The notes below the pieces were generated by a model. That model made no database searches. It had not been told where the DNA came from and was given only the letters and a program-made list of their open reading frames with translations. From Gammaproteobacteria bacterium (GTDB taxonomy: Bacteria; Pseudomonadota; Gammaproteobacteria; SZUA-152), in NCBI GenBank assembly GCA_030599435.1, contig JAUVNZ010000123.1:1-5387 (forward strand): a stretch of DNA of 5,387 nt. The letters run 5' to 3'. Made by a program: the position numbers and the translations under genes. Shown here piece by piece: positions 1 through 4,693 of the stretch; positions within the stretch are counted from its first letter, which is position 1; each line of letters begins with the position of its first letter.

Positions 1-51
1 AAATTTCTTGATTACGCCACCGCCACCTTCTTCCATCATTTCTTCTGACAT
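1..51 (-). CDS. dsrF: DsrF, sulfurtransferase subunit (N-terminal fragment, runs off window)
   Basis: Only the first 17 codons are present: ATG at 51-49, reading MSEEMMEEGGGGVIKKF to the window edge. The call rests mainly on position, immediately after dsrE in a dsrA-dsrB-dsrE run, where sulfur oxidisers carry dsrF. The closing 'KKF' also fits the usual DsrF beginning as I remember it. A Shine-Dalgarno-like AAGGGGA (minus strand, about 60-66) overlaps the dsrE stop, and the gap between the two genes is 12 bp, which suggests coupled translation. DsrF is the non-catalytic partner in the DsrE2F2H2 hexamer. The acidic, glycine-rich leader before VIKKF (EEMMEEGGGG) is probably a flexible tail. The fragment is too short for independent proof of family. 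Confidence 0.8.
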   Translation of the reverse strand, partial: MSEEMMEEGGGGVIKKF

Positions 52-63
52 TACAGTGTCCCC

Positions 64-456
64 TTAATCGCCAAATGTAACCAGGCGTTCACTTTGAATG
101 CCTGCTTCCACTAATTGGCCTAAACCAGAAATACGAAAACCAGGCGCAAGATTGTCGCCATCTTTTCCGTTACGCTTGGCCTCATCAGCATCAGCAATAC
201 CGCGTCGTTGGGCCGCAGCCACACAAACTACCATATCTAGATTGTGCTTTTCAGCTAACTCAGTCCAGCGATTTACAATATGGCGCTCATCCTGTGGAGG
301 CGTTGTTAATCGTGTCCCGTTGTTTACGCCGTCGTGGTAAAAGAATACACGGTAAATCTCATGCCCTTTTTCCAGTGCCGCCTTGGTAAATAGGTAGGCG
401 CTATCTGAGGCCTGGTGCGTATAAGGCCCTTCACTAACAAGAATTCCAAACTTCAT
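64..456 (-). CDS. dsrE: DsrE, catalytic sulfurtransferase subunit of DsrEFH
   Basis: The 130-residue protein matches the length of the purple sulfur bacterial DsrE. It belongs to the DsrE/TusD family: an N-terminal beta strand (MKFGILVSEGPY), an 'FFYHDGV' segment near residues 38-44, and the active-site block VVCVAAAQRRGI with Cys78, the persulfide-carrying cysteine known from Allochromatium DsrE. It is the only cysteine in the protein. DsrE accepts sulfur from rhodanese/TusA-type carriers and passes it to DsrC, which then feeds DsrAB in the cytoplasm. The start is supported by GGGAGA (minus strand, 467-472) ten bases upstream. It lies 45 bp after dsrB and 12 bp before dsrF, so it is co-transcribed with them. 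Its presence directly after dsrB, without dsrD, marks the locus as the oxidative (reverse) type. Confidence 0.97.
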   Translation of the reverse strand: MKFGILVSEGPYTHQASDSAYLFTKAALEKGHEIYRVFFYHDGVNNGTRLTTPPQDERHIVNRWTELAEKHNLDMVVCVAAAQRRGIADADEAKRNGKDGDNLAPGFRISGLGQLVEAGIQSERLVTFGD

Positions 457-473
457 TGGCTTGTGGTCTCCCT

Positions 474-497
474 AAGCTAATAATTAGTTATCAGCTT
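474..497 (-). promoter_or_regulatory. Intercistronic RNA hairpin between dsrB and dsrE
   Basis: On the minus strand the arms AAGCTGATAA and TTATTAGCTT pair over 10 bp (one G-U) around a 4-base CTAA loop. It begins 4 bases after the dsrB stop and ends just before the dsrE ribosome-binding site. The G-U pair becomes an A-C mismatch on the + strand, so the structure fits dsr-sense RNA. No U tract follows, so it is not an intrinsic terminator. A role in mRNA processing, 3'-end protection or dsrE translation is inference. Confidence 0.5.
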
Positions 498-501
498 CTA
501 T

Positions 502-1575
502 TTAGAAGCGAATATGGGTTGATGCGTTCAAATTTCTTCGAGAGCCAATCCAGTCATCAATGTGATACTTGGTGAAAGGTAATTCGGTCAATTCAAAGAA
601 ACGTGGCCAGCCAATACGGTCAATCCAGTCGCCAACGCGTTCCCAGTCAGTCGCATCTTCTTTATAAACTTTAAGAATATTTTTAACGATTGAAGCAACT
701 TCAGGCCAGCGGGGCGGGTTGTTCGGGATACCAGCAGCAACCAGCTTATGAAAACTTGGTTTGCTACGCGCATTTGAATGTTTACCACCGACCCAGATTG
801 CCAATTTTGAATGTTCCGGATCATTAATTTGCATTGGTGGGCACGGAGGAAAACAGGCGCCACAACAAATACATTTTTTCTCATCCACTTCCAGAGAAGG
901 TTTGCCATTAACAATGGCTGGTCTAATCGCAGCAACCGGGCAACGCGCCACTACAGAAGGGCGTTCGCAGGCATTTGCAACTAGATCATGATTAATCTTC
1001 GGTGGCTTGGTGTGCTGTACGTTAATCGCGATATCACCCTGACCGCCACAGTTAATCTGGCAGCATGAAGTGGTAATATGAACACGGTTAGGCATTTCTT
1101 CGTTCTTAAAATCATCATAGAGCTCGTCCATTAATGCCTTAACTACACCAGAAGCATCAGTACCTGGTATATCGCAATGTAACCAACCCTGGGTATGGGA
1201 GATCATGGTCACGGAAGGACCAGTACCACCAACAGGATAACCTGCATCTTCAAAGGCCTGGATCAAAGGCTCAACTTTCGACTCTTCGGTTACCATGATT
1301 TCCATGTTTGAGCGAATAGTGAAACGCACATAACCATCGGCAAATTTGTCGATAATGTCGCAAAGCAGGTTAATTTCGTATGGGCCTAATTGTCTTTGAG
1401 TTCCAACACGTACGGTCCAGACTTCATCACCACTCTTGGCGACATGATGAAGTACGCCAGGACGAGGACGCTCATGATATTTCCAGTTACCGAAATTCTT
1501 AATGAATGTCGGGTGCATGTATTGGAACCCGTCTGGGACACCTGTTTCTATTGGTTGGCGTGGTTTATCAGCCAT
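502..1575 (-). CDS. dsrB: DsrB, reverse-type dissimilatory sulfite reductase beta subunit
   Basis: This 357-residue protein has the nitrite/sulfite reductase fold with a ferredoxin insert. Cys134, Cys171, Cys172 and Cys176 (in TTSCCQINCGG) reproduce the 37-1-4 spacing of the cysteines that, in solved DsrAB structures, hold the [4Fe-4S] cluster coupled to the catalytic siroheme. A ferredoxin-type cluster site follows: Cys235, Cys238, Cys241 and Cys245 in CICCGACFPPCPP, with Cys212 in ARCPVAAI nearby. With DsrA it forms the cytoplasmic alpha2beta2 enzyme that, in sulfur oxidisers, works toward sulfite using DsrC-bound sulfur. The start is fixed by a strong GGAGG (minus strand, 1582-1586) six bases upstream of the ATG. 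It lies 87 bp after dsrA and 45 bp before dsrE in one operon. All expected cysteines are present and no disruption is seen. Absence of a following dsrD and presence of dsrE support the oxidative type. Confidence 0.98.
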   Translation of the reverse strand: MADKPRQPIETGVPDGFQYMHPTFIKNFGNWKYHERPRPGVLHHVAKSGDEVWTVRVGTQRQLGPYEINLLCDIIDKFADGYVRFTIRSNMEIMVTEESKVEPLIQAFEDAGYPVGGTGPSVTMISHTQGWLHCDIPGTDASGVVKALMDELYDDFKNEEMPNRVHITTSCCQINCGGQGDIAINVQHTKPPKINHDLVANACERPSVVARCPVAAIRPAIVNGKPSLEVDEKKCICCGACFPPCPPMQINDPEHSKLAIWVGGKHSNARSKPSFHKLVAAGIPNNPPRWPEVASIVKNILKVYKEDATDWERVGDWIDRIGWPRFFELTELPFTKYHIDDWIGSRRNLNASTHIRF

Positions 1576-1581
1576 TTGTAA

Positions 1582-1586
1582 CCTCC
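1582..1586 (-). promoter_or_regulatory. Strong ribosome-binding site of dsrB
   Basis: GGAGG on the minus strand, six bases before the dsrB ATG at 1575. It is the strongest Shine-Dalgarno match in the window and would let DsrB be translated independently despite the hairpin in the dsrA-dsrB gap. Confidence 0.8.
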
Positions 1587-1618
1587 AGAGAAGTTTAGTA
1601 TTTGGTTAAATTCTTATT

Positions 1619-1652
1619 AAAAGACCCGCCCCGGTAACGCCAGAGGCAGGTC
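1619..1652 (-). terminator. GC-rich terminator-like hairpin in the dsrA-dsrB gap (possible attenuator)
   Basis: On the minus strand GACCTGCCTC (1652-1643) pairs with GGGGCGGGTC (1632-1623) over 10 bp, including two G-U pairs, around a 10-base loop. TTTT (1622-1619) follows. It begins 10 bases after the dsrA stop codon. The G-U pairs would be A-C mismatches on the + strand, so it is a dsr-sense structure. The U tract is only four long, so partial termination, or stabilisation of an upstream dsrA message, is more likely than full termination, because dsrB must be expressed with dsrA. I see no convincing separate promoter for dsrB in the rest of the gap. Confidence 0.5.
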
Positions 1653-1662
1653 ATATCTTATT

Positions 1663-2982
1663 TTATCCTGCAGCAGCTTCGGCTTTACGCTTGTTCCACT
1701 TTTCGGCTTCGAGATCCCAGTCGTCCATGCGCACATAGGACCCGGCGCGTGGAGCAGATATCATGTTTGGATCAACATCAATGCCAATACCTTCCAGGAA
1801 GTTCACGAGACCGATACGCTCAATCATTTCACCGGTGCGTTCATGTTCCAGGGCATTCTCAGCAAAGAAATCAATTGTATCCTCAGCAATTTCTACCAGG
1901 CGAGCATATTCTTCGTCTGTTTCAAGCTTCATGAATGGAATAATGACGGTACCCATGGTGTCGCCAATTTTCAGTGTGCGTTTACCGCCAATCAACAATG
2001 TTATGCCATGGTCGTCGCCAGGTGATAACGCTCTGGTCATCACGTTAATGCAATGCATGCAGCGAACACAGTTTCGGTTATCAACATCCAGTGTGTTGTC
2101 ATCGTTAAGTGAAAGGGCGTTGGTAGGGCAACGACTGATAACGTTGTCAATCATGTATTTTTGCCCTTTGGCTTCAACAAACTTCTTCACTTCGTCCTGA
2201 TCAACTTTCATGGCGTCGCGCCAGGTACCGATTACGGCAAAGTCAGAGCGATGAATAGAGTTCATACAATCATTAGGGCAACCAGAGACCTTGAATTTGA
2301 ACTTGTATGGAAGCGCAGGGCGATGCATGTCATCCATAAAGTTGTTTACCAGTAAACGGTGAATTTTGTGCTCATTGGCGCAAGATTGTTCGCATCTGGC
2401 AGCGCCAATGCATGACATGCCGGTACGAACACAGGGGCCGGCACCACCGAGATCCCAGCCATACTCGTTGACTTCGTCAAAGAAATCCTGAGTCTTTTCG
2501 GACGTTGTACCGATAAACATGATGTTGCCTGTTTGTCCGTGAAAAGCAATCAGGCCTGAACCGTATTTGTTCCAGCTATTAGACAATTTACGCAACATAT
2601 CAGTTGTGTAGTGATTTGCGGGTGGTGGTTGTACGCGCAGCGTATGAAATTCCTTGGCTTCAGGAAACATAGGCTCGCCTTTTGAATCCATCAATTCAGT
2701 AAAGCGGGGAATAATGCCGCCGCCATAACCAAATACAGAAACGGTGCCACCTTTCCAGTAGCCCAGGCGGGTTTTATACGAATGTTCCAGCTGACCCAAA
2801 AGGTCAACCATCATGTTGTTATCCAGCGCCAGTCGTTTCAGGCCGGTTACAAAACTTGGCCATGGACCGGATTCGAGCTGATCCAGCATAGGTGTATCGT
2901 GAAAAGGCTTGTCAGATTTTTTCTGATCAAGTGGAAGATAGGTGCTGTGTTGTTCTGGATTCTTGGGCTTTTTATCGGCCAT
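1663..2982 (-). CDS. dsrA: DsrA, reverse-type dissimilatory sulfite reductase alpha subunit
   Basis: From ATG at 2982 the protein has 439 residues. Cys191, Cys197, Cys235 and Cys239 (CIGAARC and SGCPNDC) have the 6-38-4 spacing of the siroheme-adjacent cluster ligands in DsrA. Cys285 (SRCPTNAL) with Cys305, Cys308 and Cys311 (CVRCMHC) forms the inserted ferredoxin site. With DsrB it makes the cytoplasmic alpha2beta2 enzyme that, in sulfur oxidisers, runs in the oxidative direction to sulfite. The start was chosen because AGGAG (minus strand, 2991-2995) lies eight bases before this ATG and the product begins MADKK, much as DsrB begins MADK. In-frame TTG (3009) and ATG (3006) lie upstream but lack a ribosome-binding site. 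It is the first gene of the operon and is divergent from the dioxygenase gene. No truncation or frameshift is seen. Confidence 0.97.
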   Translation of the reverse strand: MADKKPKNPEQHSTYLPLDQKKSDKPFHDTPMLDQLESGPWPSFVTGLKRLALDNNMMVDLLGQLEHSYKTRLGYWKGGTVSVFGYGGGIIPRFTELMDSKGEPMFPEAKEFHTLRVQPPPANHYTTDMLRKLSNSWNKYGSGLIAFHGQTGNIMFIGTTSEKTQDFFDEVNEYGWDLGGAGPCVRTGMSCIGAARCEQSCANEHKIHRLLVNNFMDDMHRPALPYKFKFKVSGCPNDCMNSIHRSDFAVIGTWRDAMKVDQDEVKKFVEAKGQKYMIDNVISRCPTNALSLNDDNTLDVDNRNCVRCMHCINVMTRALSPGDDHGITLLIGGKRTLKIGDTMGTVIIPFMKLETDEEYARLVEIAEDTIDFFAENALEHERTGEMIERIGLVNFLEGIGIDVDPNMISAPRAGSYVRMDDWDLEAEKWNKRKAEAAAG

Positions 2983-2990
2983 TAATATAT

Positions 2991-2995
2991 CTCCT
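2991..2995 (-). promoter_or_regulatory. Ribosome-binding site deciding the dsrA start
   Basis: AGGAG on the minus strand, eight bases before the ATG at 2982. It selects this codon over the in-frame ATG at 3006 and TTG at 3009, which would add nine residues (MMARLGDIL) that are really the leader and ribosome-binding site read as codons. Confidence 0.8.
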
Positions 2996-3069
2996 AAACG
3001 TGCCATCAATGCTTAATACATTAACGATTGGGTTCCGTTTGACTCCGTATACCAAATCTAGGGGCGCTT

Positions 3070-3098
3070 ATTATTCAGATTTCCCCATGCACTTGCAA
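3070..3098 (-). promoter_or_regulatory. Candidate sigma70-type promoter of the dsr operon
   Basis: On the minus strand TTGCAA (3098-3093, 4 of 6 to the -35 consensus) and AATAAT (3075-3070, 5 of 6 to the -10) are separated by exactly 17 bp. Initiation would fall near 3063 and give an untranslated leader of roughly 80 bases before the dsrA ATG. This is the best-spaced pair I found upstream of dsrA. It is a pattern match only, and other promoters farther upstream are possible. Confidence 0.45.
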
Positions 3099-3112
3099 TG
3101 GGTATTTCAGAT
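3074..3112. promoter_or_regulatory. Putative operator: inverted repeat over the dsrA -35, flanked by direct repeats
   Basis: CCCATGCA (3084-3091) and TGCAATGGG (3094-3102) form an inverted repeat with one extra base in the right arm and a 2-bp centre. It covers the proposed dsrA -35. Identical TTCAGAT heptamers flank it at 3074-3080 and 3106-3112, 32 bp apart, close to three helical turns, and the inner one touches the -10. This arrangement is typical of regulator binding at a promoter, but no specific regulator can be named. Confidence 0.4.
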
Positions 3113-3133
3113 ATAAATAAACGCACCAGTAAA

Positions 3134-3143
3134 GTTCCGGAAC
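3134..3143. repeat. Perfect 10-bp palindrome GTTCCGGAAC
   Basis: A perfect palindrome about 35 bp upstream of the proposed dsrA -35. A related half-site, GGTTCCG, occurs at 3031-3037 inside the dsrA leader. It could be a dimeric regulator site, but a 10-bp palindrome alone is modest evidence. Confidence 0.35.
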
Positions 3144-3181
3144 GCATTCTATGTCTTGGGCTAACAAGGATAAAGCCGGTC

Positions 3182-3217
3182 TTTGGGGGGAGGTAAAATT
3201 ATTTTATACCCCCCAAA
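3182..3217. repeat. 36-bp hyphenated palindrome with G6/C6 arms
   Basis: Outer arms TTTGGGGGG (3182-3190) and CCCCCCAAA (3209-3217) are perfectly complementary over 9 bp. Inside them TAAAAT and ATTTTA (3194-3199 and 3201-3206) pair again around a single central T, separated from the outer arms by only 3 and 2 bases. Neither strand has a T tract after the 3' arm, so it is not an intrinsic terminator. It lies about 200 bp upstream of the dsrA ATG and about 290 bp upstream of the dioxygenase gene. Its role (operator, RNA structure or small mobile remnant) is unknown. Confidence 0.7.
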
Positions 3218-3220
3218 AGG

Positions 3221-3344
3221 GATATAAGAAATGTCAAATAGTTAAAAAATTATACAAGAAAATGAAGAGATTATTGAATAAATACAATAAGTAATTGTAG
3301 TATTTTAATGTTTTTTATAGATAGTGAATGAGCCCTGGGCAAGA
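3221..3344. other. AT-rich non-coding stretch in the divergent intergenic region
   Basis: Together with the features listed on either side this makes up the roughly 525 bp gap between dsrA and the dioxygenase gene. No substantial coding frame is seen. It contains A/T runs, a TATAAT on the minus strand (3254-3249) without a good -35, and a loose + strand promoter-like pair TTGAAT (3274-3279) and TAGTAT (3298-3303) with an 18-bp spacer that could start a short transcript ending at the terminator at 3385. Confidence 0.4.
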
Positions 3345-3385
3345 CCTGTTTTGTATGAGGAGTGATGCCATAACAGGCTTTTTTT
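3310..3385 (+). ncRNA. Possible short transcript or leader ending at an orphan terminator
   Basis: A weak promoter-like pair (TTGAAT 3274-3279, 18 bp, TAGTAT 3298-3303) would start RNA near 3310, and the terminator at 3345-3385 would end it, giving about 75 bases. The transcript would contain GCCCTGGGC (3332-3340), which is self-complementary, and a 19-codon frame from ATG 3328 to TAA 3385-3387. It could be a small RNA or an attenuated leader of the downstream genes. There is no direct evidence of transcription. Confidence 0.2.
3345..3385 (+). terminator. Rho-independent-type terminator on the + strand with no gene in front
   Basis: CCTGTT (3345-3350) pairs with AACAGG (3372-3377), a second inner pairing TATG/CATA (3354-3357 with 3369-3372) is possible, and seven T follow at 3379-3385 after one C. 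The loop is long, about 21 bases. The T run makes + strand termination the natural reading. No + strand gene lies upstream in the window before 3345, so it would serve a short RNA, an attenuated leader, or read-through from the divergent promoter region. Confidence 0.5.
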
Positions 3386-3434
3386 AACTTCAGGTTTGCT
3401 CTACATTGCCGCTCCCAAGTGAAATTTTATTTTT

Positions 3435-3462
3435 TTGAGATAATCAGGCGTTGAAATATTCA
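3435..3462 (+). promoter_or_regulatory. Candidate promoter of the dioxygenase gene cluster
   Basis: TTGAGA (3435-3440) and TATTCA (3457-3462) have a 16-bp spacer and lie after a T-rich tract (3424-3436). Initiation near 3469 would leave a leader of about 40 bases to the ATG at 3508. It lies downstream of the orphan terminator. The match is mediocre. Confidence 0.3.
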
Positions 3463-3507
3463 TCAGGGGACAGCATTTATTGAGGCCAGTTATGATGGAA
3501 ACTAAAA

Positions 3508-4464
3508 ATGACCATGACCAAAATCAGCCATAGTGCAGGCCAGAACCCCTTTGACCTGGCAAATAAGGAGGCTTATTTGCGCTGGCAGGAGCAGAAGTTG
3601 GCATCTTATCCTGAGTCAGCAGACCAGCTGATTGTTGCGGTTAAAAACCCGGCGGCACTCACGCAAAGTGAAAAACAGAAAATTGCTGAGTTATGCCAAA
3701 AGACTAATATGGTCATCTATCAGAGTGAAGCTAAAAATGAAGGCAAGGACGTGCCAAGGCAGCTAGGCAGGCAAATGGGTTTGCACAATCTTGATCAGAA
3801 TATGCTTGCAGATCAAGATGGTATTTCCTCGCTGGAAGTCATGCCGGGTAAGCACGAGCGGGGTTATATCCCTTATTCAGACAGGCGTTTATTGTGGCAT
3901 ACGGATGGTTACTATAATGATTCCAGGCACCGAATAGAGGCCATGTTGCTGCATTGTGTCAGGCCGGCACTTTCTGGTGGTGAAAATAGCCTGTTTGATC
4001 ATGAAATGGCCTATTTATTGTTGCACGAGCAGGATCCGATGATTGTCGCGTCCCTGATGGAGCCTGATGTCATGACCATTCCGGCTAATTTGGAGGCTGG
4101 TGAAGTTGAGCGAGCAGCACAATCGGGACCAGTTTTCATAAGCAATGATCAGGGTGTATTAAGTATGCGCTATACCGCCCGGACACGAAGCATAACCTGG
4201 AAACATGATGAGGCGACAAAAACAGCCATAAAAGCTTTGGCGGATATTTTAGACAGTGATTGTAAGTACATATTTCATCACAGACTCGAGGCAGGACAAG
4301 GTATTATTTGTAACAATGTGCTCCATAACAGAACCGGTTTCAAGAATGGCGAATCAGTTTCTGAACAAAGATTGATTTACCGGGCAAGATACTATGACCG
4401 AATTGATAGCCTGGCCCACAATCAGCCCAAAATATATTCAAAGGCAGGAATAAGACATGCTTAA
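3508..4464 (+). CDS. TauD/TfdA-family Fe(II)/2-oxoglutarate-dependent dioxygenase-like protein
   Basis: This 318-residue protein shows the family's iron triad: His131 and Asp133 in LLWHTDGYYND, and distal His273 in NNVLHNRTGF. Arg288 lies 15 residues after the distal histidine, the place where TauD-type enzymes bind the 2-oxoglutarate carboxylate. The LLHCVRPALSGGENSLFD stretch (147-164) is the usual strand and 'GG' turn after the HxD motif. Such enzymes couple oxidative decarboxylation of 2-oxoglutarate to substrate hydroxylation in the cytoplasm. The substrate cannot be read here: the protein is longer than typical taurine dioxygenase, and the HTD...LHC...GG pattern also recalls gamma-butyrobetaine hydroxylase. 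In-frame stops at 3481 and 3502 limit the start to ATG 3508 or 3514; a weak GGAA lies seven bases before 3508. The next gene overlaps its end by 8 bp. A sulfonate substrate yielding sulfite would suit the dsr neighbourhood, but that is speculation. Confidence 0.85.
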   Translation: MTMTKISHSAGQNPFDLANKEAYLRWQEQKLASYPESADQLIVAVKNPAALTQSEKQKIAELCQKTNMVIYQSEAKNEGKDVPRQLGRQMGLHNLDQNMLADQDGISSLEVMPGKHERGYIPYSDRRLLWHTDGYYNDSRHRIEAMLLHCVRPALSGGENSLFDHEMAYLLLHEQDPMIVASLMEPDVMTIPANLEAGEVERAAQSGPVFISNDQGVLSMRYTARTRSITWKHDEATKTAIKALADILDSDCKYIFHHRLEAGQGIICNNVLHNRTGFKNGESVSEQRLIYRARYYDRIDSLAHNQPKIYSKAGIRHA

Positions 4465-4654
4465 TTTAAGTGAAATTTTAATGGAACATCACGATATGGA
4501 AACATTCGAAGAGCTGATAGAAACTGTAAAAGCTAAGGCTGGACAGGAAATGTTTTTCCGTATTGATATCAAGCCGACGTACCCAGATACACCCTCTAAC
4601 TGGGAGGATCAACTGGAAGGTGCATTTGCTGGTGTCAATTCTGTCACAAGATAA
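4457..4654 (+). CDS. Small conserved-looking protein, 65 aa, function unknown
   Basis: The ATG at 4457 overlaps the end of the dioxygenase gene by 8 bp, and AGGAA (4446-4450) lies six bases upstream, so translation is probably coupled. The sequence begins with a likely helix (LNLSEILMEHHDMETFEELIETVKAK, acidic/amphipathic in two parts), then a strand-like FFRIDIKP and a proline/aromatic block YPDTPSNWEDQLE (42-54). It has no cysteine, signal peptide or membrane segment and is probably a soluble cytoplasmic protein. I do not recognise a domain. I faintly recall short proteins beside dsr genes carrying a 'sulfur relay protein DsrC' label in public annotation, but cannot verify it. The sequence itself argues against true DsrC, which is longer and needs two C-terminal cysteines. 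Overlap, ribosome-binding site and protein-like composition make it a real gene. Confidence 0.8.
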   Translation: MLNLSEILMEHHDMETFEELIETVKAKAGQEMFFRIDIKPTYPDTPSNWEDQLEGAFAGVNSVTR

Positions 4655-4671
4655 TTTTTAGTAGTTATGCG

Positions 4672-4693
4672 GTATTTTTAAGAGTATTTAAGA
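4672..4693 (+). repeat. Short imperfect tandem repeat at the ribosome-binding site of the last gene
   Basis: GTATTTTTAAGA (4672-4683) is followed directly by GTATTTAAGA (4684-4693), the second copy lacking two T. The first copy supplies the AAGAG ribosome-binding-like sequence (4680-4684) and the second runs into the ATG at 4693. It may be a slippage duplication that sets ribosome-binding-site spacing. Confidence 0.4.

Noticed and set aside
1763..2200. Plus-strand open frames opposite dsrA (and similar ones opposite dsrB and dsrE)
   Set aside because: They lie antisense to clearly functional dsr genes with complete cofactor motifs and have no recognisable content; antisense shadows.
2983..3009. 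Longer dsrA with start at ATG 3006 or TTG 3009
   Set aside because: No ribosome-binding site precedes those codons, while AGGAG at 2991-2995 is ideally spaced for ATG 2982; the extra residues are the translated leader.
3182..3217. G6/C6 palindrome as an intrinsic terminator
   Set aside because: After the 3' arm the + strand continues with A then G, and the minus strand with AAAG; no U tract on either strand.
3201..3237. Perfect -35 TTGACA (minus strand, 3237-3232) with TATAAA (3208-3203) as a dsrA promoter
   Set aside because: The spacer is 23 bp, too long even for the 19-20 bp promoters of MerR-type regulators, and the only closer -10-like match (TATATC) is just 5 bp away.
3386..3436. A second + strand terminator ending in the T-rich tract at 3424-3436
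   Set aside because: The only pairing found (AACTTCA with TGAAATT) has a mismatch, a 27-base loop and no GC-rich stem.
4457..4654. The 65-aa protein as a DsrC homologue
   Set aside because: It has no cysteine at all, whereas DsrC function depends on C-terminal cysteines, and it is much shorter than DsrC.
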